A DNA stretch of 64,000 bases from Paracoccus marinaquae (GTDB lineage: Bacteria > Pseudomonadota > Alphaproteobacteria > Rhodobacterales > Rhodobacteraceae). The first letter of the stretch is position 1; every line of letters begins with the position of its first letter. The notes under the pieces are model-generated. The model saw only the letters and a list, made by a program, of their open reading frames with translations. It searched no databases and had not been told where the DNA came from. Positions 19,041 through 26,985 of the stretch are shown here, in pieces. The DNA is taken from NCBI RefSeq assembly GCF_018860165.1, contig NZ_JAHKNG010000002.1, positions 124,001 through 188,000 on the forward strand, in the 5' to 3' direction. A program made the position numbers and the translations under genes.

Positions 19041-19820
19041 CTAGCCTTTGCCTTCATCCAATGGCTGCGCCGCGCGGGCGCGGGGGCCGTGGAAATATTC
19101 ATGCACCCAAGGGTGATCGATCTTCAGCATTTCCGCCATGGTGCCGGTCGTCAGCACCCGTTTTTCCGCCAGCACCGCGATCCGGTCGCAACAGGCATGC
19201 AACGTGTCCAGATCATGGGTGACCATGAACACCGACAGGTTCAGCGTGTCGCGCAGCGCCACGATCAGCCGGTCGAAGGCACTGGCCCCGATCGGATCCA
19301 GCCCGGCGGTGGGCTCGTCCAGAAAAACGATCTCGGGGTCCAGCGCCAGCGCCCGGGCCAGCCCGGCCCGCTTGCGCATCCCGCCCGACAGATCCGAGGG
19401 AAACTTGTCATTGGCGAGCCGTGGCAACCCGGCCATCGCCACCTTCAGTTCGGCCAGCGCGCGGCGCCGGTCATCGCCGAGGCCGGGCACGGCGCGCAGC
19501 GGCACCTCGACATTCTCGCGCACGTTCAGGGCTGAAAACAGCGCCCCGTCCTGAAACATGACGCCCCAACGCTGTTCCAGCGCCTCGCGGGCCTCGCCGG
19601 TCAACTCGTCCAGATCCATCCCGAACACCCGGATCGAGCCGGCCGAGGGCCGGTTCAGCCCGACGATGCTGCGCAGCAGGACCGACTTGCCGGTGCCCGA
19701 TCCGCCGACCACGCCCAGAATCTCGCCCCGCCGGACATCCAGATCCAGCCCGTCATGGACGACATGGCTGCCGAACCGGGTCTGCAGGCCCCGGACCTCG
19801 ATGACATTCTCGACGCTCAC
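19041..19820 (-). CDS. mlaF: ABC transporter ATP-binding protein MlaF-like
   Basis: ATPase of the phospholipid transporter, 259 residues. Walker A is GGSGTGKSV near residue 40, the signature LSGGMRKRAGLARAL and Walker B IVFLDEPTAGLDP. The K-R after SGGM is characteristic of the MlaF group. The best start is GTG at 19820, whose GTGA overlaps the stop of the permease; the frame remains open further upstream, but that stretch is the permease gene in another frame. The gene ends 3 bases before the MCE gene starts. Confidence 0.92.
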   Translation of the reverse strand: MSVENVIEVRGLQTRFGSHVVHDGLDLDVRRGEILGVVGGSGTGKSVLLRSIVGLNRPSAGSIRVFGMDLDELTGEAREALEQRWGVMFQDGALFSALNVRENVEVPLRAVPGLGDDRRRALAELKVAMAGLPRLANDKFPSDLSGGMRKRAGLARALALDPEIVFLDEPTAGLDPIGASAFDRLIVALRDTLNLSVFMVTHDLDTLHACCDRIAVLAEKRVLTTGTMAEMLKIDHPWVHEYFHGPRARAAQPLDEGKG

Positions 19821-20908
19821 AGATTGACCTCGGAGAAGAAGATCGAGAACAGCGCATCGGCGATGATGACGGCGAAGATCGCGTTGACCACGGCGGTCGA
19901 GGTCTGCCGGCCCAGCGAATCCGCGTCCTTGCCGACCTTCATGCCGGCATGGCAGCCGATCACGCCGATGATCAGCGCAAAGACCGGTGCCTTGACCAGC
20001 CCGACGAGGGCGTTGGAGGCTTCGACATCGGACAGGCGGGCCAGAAACATTGCCGGCGAGATGCCAAGCTCGATCCAGGACATCACCGCGCCGCCGACCA
20101 GACCGGCCACATCCGAGATCAGCCCGAGGATCGGCAGCATCAGGACCAGCGCCAGAACCCGCGGCAGGATCAGCACCATGTCCGGATCCATGCCCAGCGT
20201 CCGCATGGCGTCGATTTCCTCGTGCATCTTCATCGAGCCGATGGCCGCGGTCAGTGCCGAGGCGGTACGGCCGGCGACGATGATCGCGGTCAGCAGGATG
20301 CCCAGTTCGCGCAGCACCGCGATGGCGATCAGATCGACGACGAAGACCTCGGCGCCGAACTGCCGCAGCTGGGTGGCACCCTGAAAGGCCAGCACCACGC
20401 CGATCAGGAAGGACATGAGGGTGACGATGGGCACCGCGCGCAGCCCGGTTTCCTGGCAGTGATAGACCAGCGAGGTCAGCCGGAATTCGGACGGGTGGCG
20501 CAGCGCCCGCAGCAGCGCCGCGACGAAGCGGCCCAGATATTCGGCCAGTTCGCGAAAGAAGACCAGCCCGGAGACCACCCGCCGGCCCGCCCGGTCCAGC
20601 ATCTGCCGCCAGCGCGGCATGTCCGGCGCGGGGTCGGGCACGGGTTCGGTCATGGCGCCGGCGACAGTGTCCAGAAGCTCGGCATGGCGCTCGGACAGGC
20701 CCGACAGGGTCGCGCCGGCGGCCTGCTGGCGGGACAGATACCACGCGCCGGCCGTATCCAGCCGCGACAGCCCCGACAGATCCAGACGCGGGACCGCCCC
20801 GTCCGGCAGGGTGGGCAAGGTCCAGACCACCAGATCACCTTGCAGCGCGACCGTTCCGTCGCGGTCCGAGCGCGTCAGTTGCGCCCTGTTGGGGTCGGGT
20901 GAGGACAT
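19817..20908 (-). CDS. mlaE: MlaE-family permease with N-terminal STAS domain
   Basis: A 363-residue fusion. Residues about 15-80 resemble a STAS domain (VALQGDLVVWTLP, RLDLSGLSRLDTAGAW), the role played by separate MlaB in E. coli. Residues about 100-363 are the MlaE permease with the GRTASALTAAIGSMKMHEEIDAM segment and five to six membrane helices. The fusion means regulation by MlaB-type contact is built into the permease, a layout found in several alphaproteobacterial members. First gene of the mlaEFD-lipoprotein operon; its promoter must lie between 20909 and 21081. Confidence 0.92.
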   Translation of the reverse strand: MSSPDPNRAQLTRSDRDGTVALQGDLVVWTLPTLPDGAVPRLDLSGLSRLDTAGAWYLSRQQAAGATLSGLSERHAELLDTVAGAMTEPVPDPAPDMPRWRQMLDRAGRRVVSGLVFFRELAEYLGRFVAALLRALRHPSEFRLTSLVYHCQETGLRAVPIVTLMSFLIGVVLAFQGATQLRQFGAEVFVVDLIAIAVLRELGILLTAIIVAGRTASALTAAIGSMKMHEEIDAMRTLGMDPDMVLILPRVLALVLMLPILGLISDVAGLVGGAVMSWIELGISPAMFLARLSDVEASNALVGLVKAPVFALIIGVIGCHAGMKVGKDADSLGRQTSTAVVNAIFAVIIADALFSIFFSEVNL

Positions 20909-20990
20909 TGGACCTCTGATCCGTAAACGCTTGCGGATCCATCGCCCGGATGGCCGGCCATGTCAAACCGGCGCGGGCGCAAAGTTCTGT

Positions 20991-21016
20991 GATACGATCA
21001 TGGCAAATGATATATC
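20991..21016. promoter_or_regulatory. Imperfect dyad, candidate GntR operator
   Basis: GATACGATCAT at 20991-21001 faces ATGATATATC at 21007-21016 as an imperfect inverted repeat with a 5-base spacer. It lies in the divergent gap between mlaE and the GntR gene, where an autoregulatory site would be expected. Confidence 0.35.
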
Positions 21017-21081
21017 GAACCGCCTTGCCTGCCCGGACTTTTGTTCTAGGATCGTGGCCGGCACGAGACGGGGATGACAGG

Positions 21082-21789
21082 ATGGGCAAGCAGGGGGACT
21101 GGTATCTGCCAGAGATCCGCAAGGATGACGGCATGACCACGCAGGACTATGCCTATCGCCGGATATTCAACGCCATCATGCTGGGCGCGATTCCGCCGGC
21201 AACCTCGCTGACGATGCGGGGGCTGGCGGCCTATCTGGACCTCAGCCCGACCCCGGTGCGCGAGGCGATCCGGCGGCTGAGTTCGGATCAGGCGGTCGAG
21301 GTGCTGGATAATCGCCGCATCCGGGTGCCGCAGATGCGGATCGGCCGGTTCCGCGAGTTGATCGAACTGAGGATCGTGCTGGAATGCCACGCGGCGGTGC
21401 GCGCCTTGCCGCATCTGGCCGATATCGCCATCGCAGACCTGGCCGCCGTGGACGCGCGAATGGATGCCGCGCTTGGGATGCAGGATTACGACCAGTTGAC
21501 CCATCTCAACCACGAATTCCACCGCCGGCTGTATCTGTCCAATCCCGATCAGGCCATCATGCCGCTGATCGAAAGCGTCTGGCTGCAGCTTGGCCCGTTC
21601 CAGCGACAGGTGCTGAAGGGGGTGCAGAGCTATTATCTGGTGGATCATCACAAGACGATCCTGTCGGCGCTGCGCGATCGCGACGCCGACAGGCTGACGG
21701 TCGCCATCGCCGACGACATTCGCGATGGCATCGGCCGGTCCGGCGCCGAGGCGCTGGAAGGAAGCCAGGACCTTCCTCCGGCCGGTTGA
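21082..21789 (+). CDS. GntR family regulator with FCD effector domain
   Basis: A 235-residue transcription factor. The winged helix-turn-helix is at about residues 18-80 (AYRRIFNAIMLGAIPPATSL, then DLSPTPVREAIRRLSSDQAVEV). The C-terminal FCD domain has the metal-binding His pattern, with HEFHRRLYLSNPDQ and DHHKTILSALRDRDAD. Such regulators usually respond to carboxylates. Two starts are possible: ATG 21082 and ATG 21133. The latter has a better AAGGA seven bases upstream, but the former gives a more usual N-terminal tail. It is divergent from mlaE and is followed by the convergent phasin gene, so its target is unclear. Confidence 0.85.
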   Translation: MGKQGDWYLPEIRKDDGMTTQDYAYRRIFNAIMLGAIPPATSLTMRGLAAYLDLSPTPVREAIRRLSSDQAVEVLDNRRIRVPQMRIGRFRELIELRIVLECHAAVRALPHLADIAIADLAAVDARMDAALGMQDYDQLTHLNHEFHRRLYLSNPDQAIMPLIESVWLQLGPFQRQVLKGVQSYYLVDHHKTILSALRDRDADRLTVAIADDIRDGIGRSGAEALEGSQDLPPAG

Positions 21790-21800
21790 CCGTCCTTAGT

Positions 21801-21816
21801 CTGCCCCCGGGGGCAG
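21801..21816. repeat. Perfect 16-bp palindrome
   Basis: Bases 21801-21816 read CTGCCCCCGGGGGCAG, identical on both strands. It lies 12 bases after the GntR stop, just beyond the phasin terminator candidate. It could act as the base of a terminator for the GntR transcript, although no loop or T-run is present. Confidence 0.5.
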
Positions 21817-21828
21817 GGGCAGAAGAAC

Positions 21829-21855
21829 GGGGCACCCGGCATCTGCGGGCGCCCC
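21829..21855 (-). terminator. Probable terminator of the phasin gene
   Basis: GGGGCACCCG (21829-21838) pairs with CGGGCGCCCC (21846-21855), one mismatch in ten, 27 bases beyond the phasin stop. On the minus strand it is followed by GTTCTTCT, a moderately T-rich tail. Confidence 0.55.
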
Positions 21856-21881
21856 GATCGAATTCGGAATGCGGTTTGCGA

Positions 21882-22370
21882 TCAGGCCGCGGTCGCGGGC
21901 TTCGCCGGCTCGGTCTTGGCGACTTCGACCTTGGCGGCTTCGACCTTGGCGACCGGCTCGGCGGTGTTCTCGACCAGGTCCTGCAGCGGGGCCCAGGCTT
22001 CCAGGGTCCGGGCCTGAGCCAGGTCAACCAGCGATTTCAGCTGGCTGGCGACGCAGTTCAGGCGGCGGGTGGCGAAGTCCTTCTGCATCTCGGCAACGGC
22101 CTTCAGGCTCGGCGCTTTCAGCACTTCGCGGCCATAGGTGACGCTGTCCTCGATGCCTTCGCGGACATGCTCCAGCACGGTGCGGTCGAATTCCAGCACG
22201 CCTTCATAGGTGGCGCGGCCCGAAGCGACGACGGCCTGCGAAACCTTGCGGACGTTCTCTTGCGCGTTCTTCAGGTTGCCGGCGGCATTGCCATAGGCTT
22301 CGTGGAATTTCGCGGACAGCTTCCCGTCTTCGGCTTTGGTCGAGACGGCGGTGGTGGCTGCTTTGGCCAT
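21882..22370 (-). CDS. phaP: Phasin family protein
   Basis: A 162-residue helical protein without signal peptide. Heptad-like amphipathic helices (for example KFHEAYGNAAGNLKNAQENV and LKAVAEMQKDFATRRLNCVA) match phasins, which coat polyhydroxyalkanoate granules. The C-terminus is a Lys-Ala-Pro-Val-Glu rich tail (AKVEAAKVEVAKTEPAKPATAA in part). Start at 22370 is preceded by GGAGAGAA. Two PhaR-type operators sit about 60-95 bases upstream, supporting the assignment and predicting induction when PHB accumulates. Other pha genes are not in the window. Confidence 0.92.
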   Translation of the reverse strand: MAKAATTAVSTKAEDGKLSAKFHEAYGNAAGNLKNAQENVRKVSQAVVASGRATYEGVLEFDRTVLEHVREGIEDSVTYGREVLKAPSLKAVAEMQKDFATRRLNCVASQLKSLVDLAQARTLEAWAPLQDLVENTAEPVAKVEAAKVEVAKTEPAKPATAA

Positions 22371-22432
22371 TGGTTCTCTCCAGGTTCGGGCGGCGTCTGC
22401 CGCTTGATGAGGTGAATATGGAAGACCCGATG

Positions 22433-22466
22433 CTGCATTGCAATATCAATCCATGCTGCGATGCAG
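22433..22466 (-). promoter_or_regulatory. Tandem PhaR-type operator upstream of the phasin gene
   Basis: CTGC-GAT-GCAG at 22456-22466 is an exact CTGC-N3-GCAG element, the motif reported for PhaR of Paracoccus denitrificans. A near match, CTGC-ATT-GCAA, lies at 22433-22443. The two centres are 23 bases apart, about two helical turns, in the AT-rich phasin promoter. PhaR repression released by PHB is the expected regulation. Confidence 0.7.
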
Positions 22467-22769
22467 CAAAATTGCGCGGGATTCCATATTCCCATTTTGA
22501 CTCAGATGGTTGGAGATTATGTGACGCTGCGTGACTTAGTGACGCATCCTCGGGAATTCCGGCGATTTCCGCGCCCCGGGCGAGGCTGCGGCTGGCGGTG
22601 CAACGATGTTCCAGCCGGCCGCAGCGATGCGCCGCGATTCCACGCCCCATCTTCATCGCCCCGATGATGGCGAGGGCCGGCGTTCCGGTGACAGGTGCGA
22701 TCAGGGCCGGCGCCGTCGATGTCTGCCTGCGGCACCCCGTCGCCACCGTCTGGGCGGATGCCCTTGTCG
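22467..22769. other. Intergenic region with no supportable gene
   Basis: Between the phasin promoter and the hmuR terminator I see no gene I can support. Open frames exist on both strands but show no family features, no good ribosome binding sites and no typical codon pattern. A decayed gene cannot be excluded. Confidence 0.5.
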
Positions 22770-22802
22770 AAAAGGCCCCGGCGGCGGGATGCCGGCCGGG
22801 GC
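22770..22802 (-). terminator. Rho-independent terminator of hmuR
   Basis: On the minus strand GCCCCGGC (22802-22795) pairs with GCCGGGGC (22782-22775), an 8-bp perfect stem, followed by C and four T residues at 22773-22770. It lies 11 bases after the receptor stop codon. Confidence 0.85.
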
Positions 22803-22812
22803 TAAGGGGGCG

Positions 22813-24891
22813 TCAGAAGGCGCGGCTCAGCGAGACCTTGAAGTTCCGGCCCGGCGCCGGTCCGGTCACATAGGTCGCGGGCACGTATTCGCGGTTGGTC
22901 AGGTTGTCGATGCCCATGTTCACCTCAAGCCCGTCCAGCGCGCCCTGCTGCGGCGTCCAGATGGCGAAGATGTCATAGACGCCATAGCCGCCGCGATGGC
23001 TGTCATCGGGCTTGTCCCGGCCCTGGGCCAGGGTGCCGCGGGCGCCCAGCTGCCAGTCCGGCGTGGCCTGCCAGACCGCCGACAGCAGCAGGGTGTTGTT
23101 CGGCAGGGTGTCGAGGACCTCGCCATCCTGATCCTCGCCGTCAACGACCGACACGCCGGCGTTGAGCAGCCAGTCGCCCGACAGATAGCTGGCCTCCAAC
23201 TCGCCGCCGCGCAGATAGGCGCGGTCGATATTGACATAGGACGGGGTCGGCGCGGGCATGTTGGTGCGCATGATCATGTTGTCGATGCGGTTGTGGAACA
23301 GGGTCAGTTTCATCGACGCCTCGTCGCCGGCCCGCAGCAGGTCGGTCGAGGCATAGCTGACGCCGATCTCGATGTTCCGGCCTTCCTCGTTCTTGAGATC
23401 GGGTGAGGGCGCGCCGCCCATGAAGCCGTCGTAAAGCTCGTCCACGGTCGGCAGACGGTTGACCAGGGCCAGCGAGCCGAACACCGACCAGGCATCCGTC
23501 AGGCTGTACATGAGCGCGATCTGCGGCTCGAACGAGTTGCCGTCGACCTCGTCGGTCACGCCGGCGACGCTGTCCTTCGCCTCGGTATTCTGGCGCTGGT
23601 AGCGCAGGCCCGCATTCATGCTGAACCGGCCCCATTCCGACTGCGACCAGGCGAAGATCGCGGCCGAGCGCGTATAGCCCTCGGGATGCGAGGACGAGGT
23701 GGTGCTGTTGGACCGGTCCTGCTTCGAGGTTTCGGCGCCGATGGTCAGGAAATGGTCGAAATTCTCGCCCGACAGGTCCGAGACGTTCTGCGCCCGCAGC
23801 CGCCACAGGGCATAATCGCGCCGCCCCAGCAGGCTGTCCATGATCGGCTCGTCCGGGTCGCTGCCCTGCTTCGTGTCCTTGATCGTGTTGGTGTAGGACA
23901 GGCTGACCATCGTATCGATATAGCGGTTGTCGGCCGGTGCCCAGCCCCATTCCAGCCGGGCGACCTGATCGCGGGTCAGGATGTCGCCGACGCCCCAGCC
24001 GGGAAAGCCGGGGAACAGACCGATCTGCGGGCCGTCAAGCTGGTTGAAATCCTGGTCGTCGCCCTCGGCCTCGAGATGCTGATACGAGGCCTCGACATAC
24101 TGGTCGCCGAAGGTCTTGGTGGCCTTCAGCAGGACGTTCGGGGTCTCGGAATTCGAGCGGACGATGACATCGCCATCGGCATCGGTCGTATCGCCCAGCT
24201 TGCGGAAGGCCAAGGCCGCCAGCGCCTGGAAGTCGTCGCTGGGCATCCAGCCCCAGGCGATGCTGCCGAAAGCCGTGTCGGGGTTCGAGGCATAGCCCAG
24301 CCTGACCCGGCCGCCGCTGGTCTGGCCCAGCGGGATCACGTCGGCGGCGTCGATCGTCTCCATCGAGATGATGCCGCCAAGCGCGCCCGAGCCATAGAGC
24401 GTCGAGGCGCCGGGACCACGCAGGACCTCGACCCGTTTCAGGAAGTCCGGCTCGACGAAGATCGAGCCCTGGCGATAGGATTCGTAATACTTTTCCTCGC
24501 CGTCGATCAGCTGGACGATGCCGGCCTCCGAGGCCGCGGTCCCCGGCGAGCCGAAGCCGCGGATGTTGAAGCCCTGCCCGAAGAAGCCGCCCGATCCGAC
24601 CCCGGCGACGCCCGGCACGTTCTCGAGGATGTCGCCGATATTGCCGGCCTGGATCTCGTTCAGTTCCGCGCCGCCCACGACGCTGACCGATTGCGGCACG
24701 GATGAGGCGACCTGCTCGACCCCGGCGCTGAGCACGATTGGGTCGAGGGCGGTGGCCCTTTCGGCCGCGGGATTCTGGATGAGCGTGTCTTCACTGGCCG
24801 GAACCTCAAGCGCCGGGTCCTGCGCCGCGACCGCCGCAGGCAGCGCGGTCGATCCCAGCAAAATGGTGATTGCTGCAAAATGTCTGTTCAT
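22813..24891 (-). CDS. hmuR: TonB-dependent outer-membrane receptor, probable haem receptor
   Basis: A 692-residue beta-barrel receptor. A signal peptide ends near ALPAAVAAQ. A TonB-box-like segment (ALDPIVLSAG) is near residue 48. The plug contains SVPQSVSVVGGAEL and RVEVLRGPGASTLYGSGALGGI, and the protein ends in Phe as outer-membrane proteins do. The LVNRLPTVDELYDG segment corresponds to the FRAP-type region of haem receptors. It is divergent from hmuSTUV, with 148 bases between, which is the main reason for calling it a haem receptor rather than another siderophore receptor. Expression is presumably iron-regulated. Confidence 0.88.
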   Translation of the reverse strand: MNRHFAAITILLGSTALPAAVAAQDPALEVPASEDTLIQNPAAERATALDPIVLSAGVEQVASSVPQSVSVVGGAELNEIQAGNIGDILENVPGVAGVGSGGFFGQGFNIRGFGSPGTAASEAGIVQLIDGEEKYYESYRQGSIFVEPDFLKRVEVLRGPGASTLYGSGALGGIISMETIDAADVIPLGQTSGGRVRLGYASNPDTAFGSIAWGWMPSDDFQALAALAFRKLGDTTDADGDVIVRSNSETPNVLLKATKTFGDQYVEASYQHLEAEGDDQDFNQLDGPQIGLFPGFPGWGVGDILTRDQVARLEWGWAPADNRYIDTMVSLSYTNTIKDTKQGSDPDEPIMDSLLGRRDYALWRLRAQNVSDLSGENFDHFLTIGAETSKQDRSNSTTSSSHPEGYTRSAAIFAWSQSEWGRFSMNAGLRYQRQNTEAKDSVAGVTDEVDGNSFEPQIALMYSLTDAWSVFGSLALVNRLPTVDELYDGFMGGAPSPDLKNEEGRNIEIGVSYASTDLLRAGDEASMKLTLFHNRIDNMIMRTNMPAPTPSYVNIDRAYLRGGELEASYLSGDWLLNAGVSVVDGEDQDGEVLDTLPNNTLLLSAVWQATPDWQLGARGTLAQGRDKPDDSHRGGYGVYDIFAIWTPQQGALDGLEVNMGIDNLTNREYVPATYVTGPAPGRNFKVSLSRAF

Positions 24892-24954
24892 TGCCAGTCC
24901 TCTATCGGTGCCGGGGCGTTGTTTTTTGCGCTGGCGGCGGCTGGCGTCTTGCGT

Positions 24955-24983
24955 CCGCTAGAGAGTCTTATTAAAACTGTCAA
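24955..24983 (-). promoter_or_regulatory. Candidate promoter of hmuR
   Basis: On the minus strand a consensus TTGACA (24983-24978) is followed after 17 bases by TAGCGG (24960-24955), a poor -10. The region is AT-rich, in contrast to its surroundings. I did not find a clear Irr, RirA or Fur box that I would defend. Confidence 0.35.
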
Positions 24984-25039
24984 GAACTGCGTCCGGCTGT
25001 TTGCCGGATAATTCCGAATGCTTGCAGCAGAGGCTCACC

Positions 25040-26077
25040 ATGAATGATCTGACCCCCGCGCGGCTGCGCGAACTGAAGCGCGAGGCGACCGTGCGACCCT
25101 ATGATCTGGCCGCGCAGCTTGGCGTCTCCGAGGCCGCGCTGGTCGAGGCCGATCTGGGCCTGGGCGTGACCCGGATCGACCCGGTTCCGGGCCGGCTGAT
25201 TCCCGCGGTCGAGAGGCTGGGCGAGGTGATGGCGCTGACCCGCAACCGGTCCTGCGTGATCGAGAAGATCGGGCGCTATACCGATTTCCACGATGGCGAC
25301 CACGCGGCGATGACGCTGAACCCCGAGATCGACCTGCGCATCTTCCCCGGCCGCTGGACCCATGCCTATGCGGTCGAGGCTGAAAACGCGAACGGCCCGC
25401 GCCGTTCGGTGCAGGTCTTCGATGCGGCGGGCGATGCGGTCCACAAGATCTATCTGCGCGAGGGCTCGGACCTCGGGGCCTGGTCGGCGCTGCTTGGCGA
25501 ACTGGCGCTGCCCGATCAGGAAACGCCGTCCGAGTTCCGGCCCCGCGCCAAGACCCCGCCGGCGAAGATCGCCGAGGACCGCGCCGACAAGCTGCGCAGC
25601 GAATGGGAAAAGATGACCGACACGCACCAGTTCAACACGCTGGTCAGCCGCCTGAAGATGAACCGTCTGGGCGCCTATCGGCTGGTCGGCGCGCCCCATG
25701 CCCGGCCGCTGGACGTGGACGCGGTGCCGGCACTGTTCGAGGCGGTGCGCGACCAGAACCAGCAGGTGATGATGTTCGTCGGCAACATGGGCTGCATCGA
25801 GATCCATTCGGGGCCGATGCAGAACCTCAAGCCGATGGGGCCGTGGCTGAACGTGCTGGACGAGCGTTTCAACCTGCATCTGCGCGCCGATCATGTGGCC
25901 GAGGTCTGGCTGGTCAACAAGCCGACCAAGCGCGGCCCGGCGATCTCGGTCGAGGCCTTCGATGCCGAGGGCGCGGTGATCTTCCAGTGCTTCGGGATGC
26001 GGCCGGAAAAGGGCGGCGATGCCGAGGGCTGGGCGCACCTGGTCGAGGCGCTGCCGGCGCCCAAGGTTCCGGCATGA
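25040..26077 (+). CDS. hmuS: Haemin-degrading factor / cytoplasmic haem-binding protein
   Basis: A 345-residue protein of the HemS/HmuS/ChuS family, which binds imported haem in the cytoplasm and in some members breaks it open. It consists of two similar halves, each with a conserved core (MALTRNRSCVIEKIGRY in the first, QVMMFVGNMGCIEIHSGP in the second). His196, in the THQFNTLVSRL segment, aligns with the haem-ligand position known for HemS. The ATG at 25040 has AGAGG upstream. The stop overlaps hmuT by ATGA. Confidence 0.93.
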   Translation: MNDLTPARLRELKREATVRPYDLAAQLGVSEAALVEADLGLGVTRIDPVPGRLIPAVERLGEVMALTRNRSCVIEKIGRYTDFHDGDHAAMTLNPEIDLRIFPGRWTHAYAVEAENANGPRRSVQVFDAAGDAVHKIYLREGSDLGAWSALLGELALPDQETPSEFRPRAKTPPAKIAEDRADKLRSEWEKMTDTHQFNTLVSRLKMNRLGAYRLVGAPHARPLDVDAVPALFEAVRDQNQQVMMFVGNMGCIEIHSGPMQNLKPMGPWLNVLDERFNLHLRADHVAEVWLVNKPTKRGPAISVEAFDAEGAVIFQCFGMRPEKGGDAEGWAHLVEALPAPKVPA

Positions 26078-26985
26078 ACGCCCGTATCTCGCTCGCCGAG
26101 CCCGCGCGGCCGGCCTGCCTTTGCATGACGCTGCTGCCGATGGCGGCGGCGCTGGCCGGGCTGCTTTGGGCCGCGCCCGCGCCTGCGGGTTCCTACCCCG
26201 AGGCGGGGCGGGTGCTGTCGATCGGCGGGGCGGTGACCGAGATCGTCTATGCCCTGGGCCAGCAGGACCGGCTTGTCGCCCGCGACACCACCTCCAGCTT
26301 TCCGCCCGAGGCCGAGGCCCTGCCCGATGTCGGCTACATGCGGGCGCTGTCCGCGGAAGGGGTGCTGTCGGTGGCGCCTGACCTGATCCTGTCCGAGGAA
26401 AGCGCCGGCCCGCCCGAGACCATCGCCGTCCTGAAAGAGGCGGGCATCCCCTTCGAGACCATTCCCGACGGCACCGGCGAGGGCGGGCTGATCGCCAAGA
26501 TCGAGGCGGTGGCCGAGGCTCTGGGCGTCCCCGAGGCGGCCGAGGCGCCGGTCGCCCGGCTGCAGGCCGAACTGGATGCGCTGGCCGCTCTGGCCGGCAA
26601 GACCGAGACCCGGCGGGTGATGTTCATCCTGACCCTGCAGGGTGGGCGGGTCATGGCCGCCGGCCAGGACAACGAGGCGGATACCATCATCCGCATGGCC
26701 GGCGCGGTGAATGCCGTGCAGGGCATCGAGGGCTACAAGCCCCTGACCGACGAGGCGGTGACGGCCGCCGCGCCCGATGTGATCCTGATGATGCATCGGG
26801 GCGAGGCGACGGCCGATCTGGACGCGACGAATGACGAGCTTGCGGCCGTGCCCGCGCTTGCGACGACGCCGGCGGTGAAGAATGGCGCGGTGATCCGCAT
26901 GGACGGGCTTTACCTGCTGGGCCTCGGGCCGCGCACGGGCCGGGCGGCGCTGGACCTGCATGACGCCATCTACGGGGGATCCTGA
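26074..26985 (+). CDS. hmuT: Haem ABC transporter substrate-binding protein
   Basis: Periplasmic haem-binding protein of the TroA-like fold, 303 residues. The N-terminal 35 residues form a signal peptide (hydrophobic run around LLPMAAALAGLLWAAPAPAG). The SIGGAVTEIVYALGQQDRLVARDTTSS block and the VMAAGQDNEADTIIRMAGAVNA block are typical of HmuT/PhuT, in which a conserved Tyr coordinates haem. Translationally coupled to hmuS upstream and hmuU downstream (TGATG). Confidence 0.93.
   Translation: MNARISLAEPARPACLCMTLLPMAAALAGLLWAAPAPAGSYPEAGRVLSIGGAVTEIVYALGQQDRLVARDTTSSFPPEAEALPDVGYMRALSAEGVLSVAPDLILSEESAGPPETIAVLKEAGIPFETIPDGTGEGGLIAKIEAVAEALGVPEAAEAPVARLQAELDALAALAGKTETRRVMFILTLQGGRVMAAGQDNEADTIIRMAGAVNAVQGIEGYKPLTDEAVTAAAPDVILMMHRGEATADLDATNDELAAVPALATTPAVKNGAVIRMDGLYLLGLGPRTGRAALDLHDAIYGGS

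Noticed and set aside
21801..21816. Palindrome as a regulator binding site
   Set aside because: It lies between two convergent gene ends, not in a promoter, so an operator role is unlikely.
22461..22873. Overlapping short frames between phasin and hmuR
   Set aside because: They contradict each other on both strands, lack ribosome sites, and one runs into the hmuR terminator.
24892..25039. Irr, RirA or Fur box in the hmuR-hmuS gap
   Set aside because: Iron control is expected, but no segment matched an iron-responsive consensus well enough to report.
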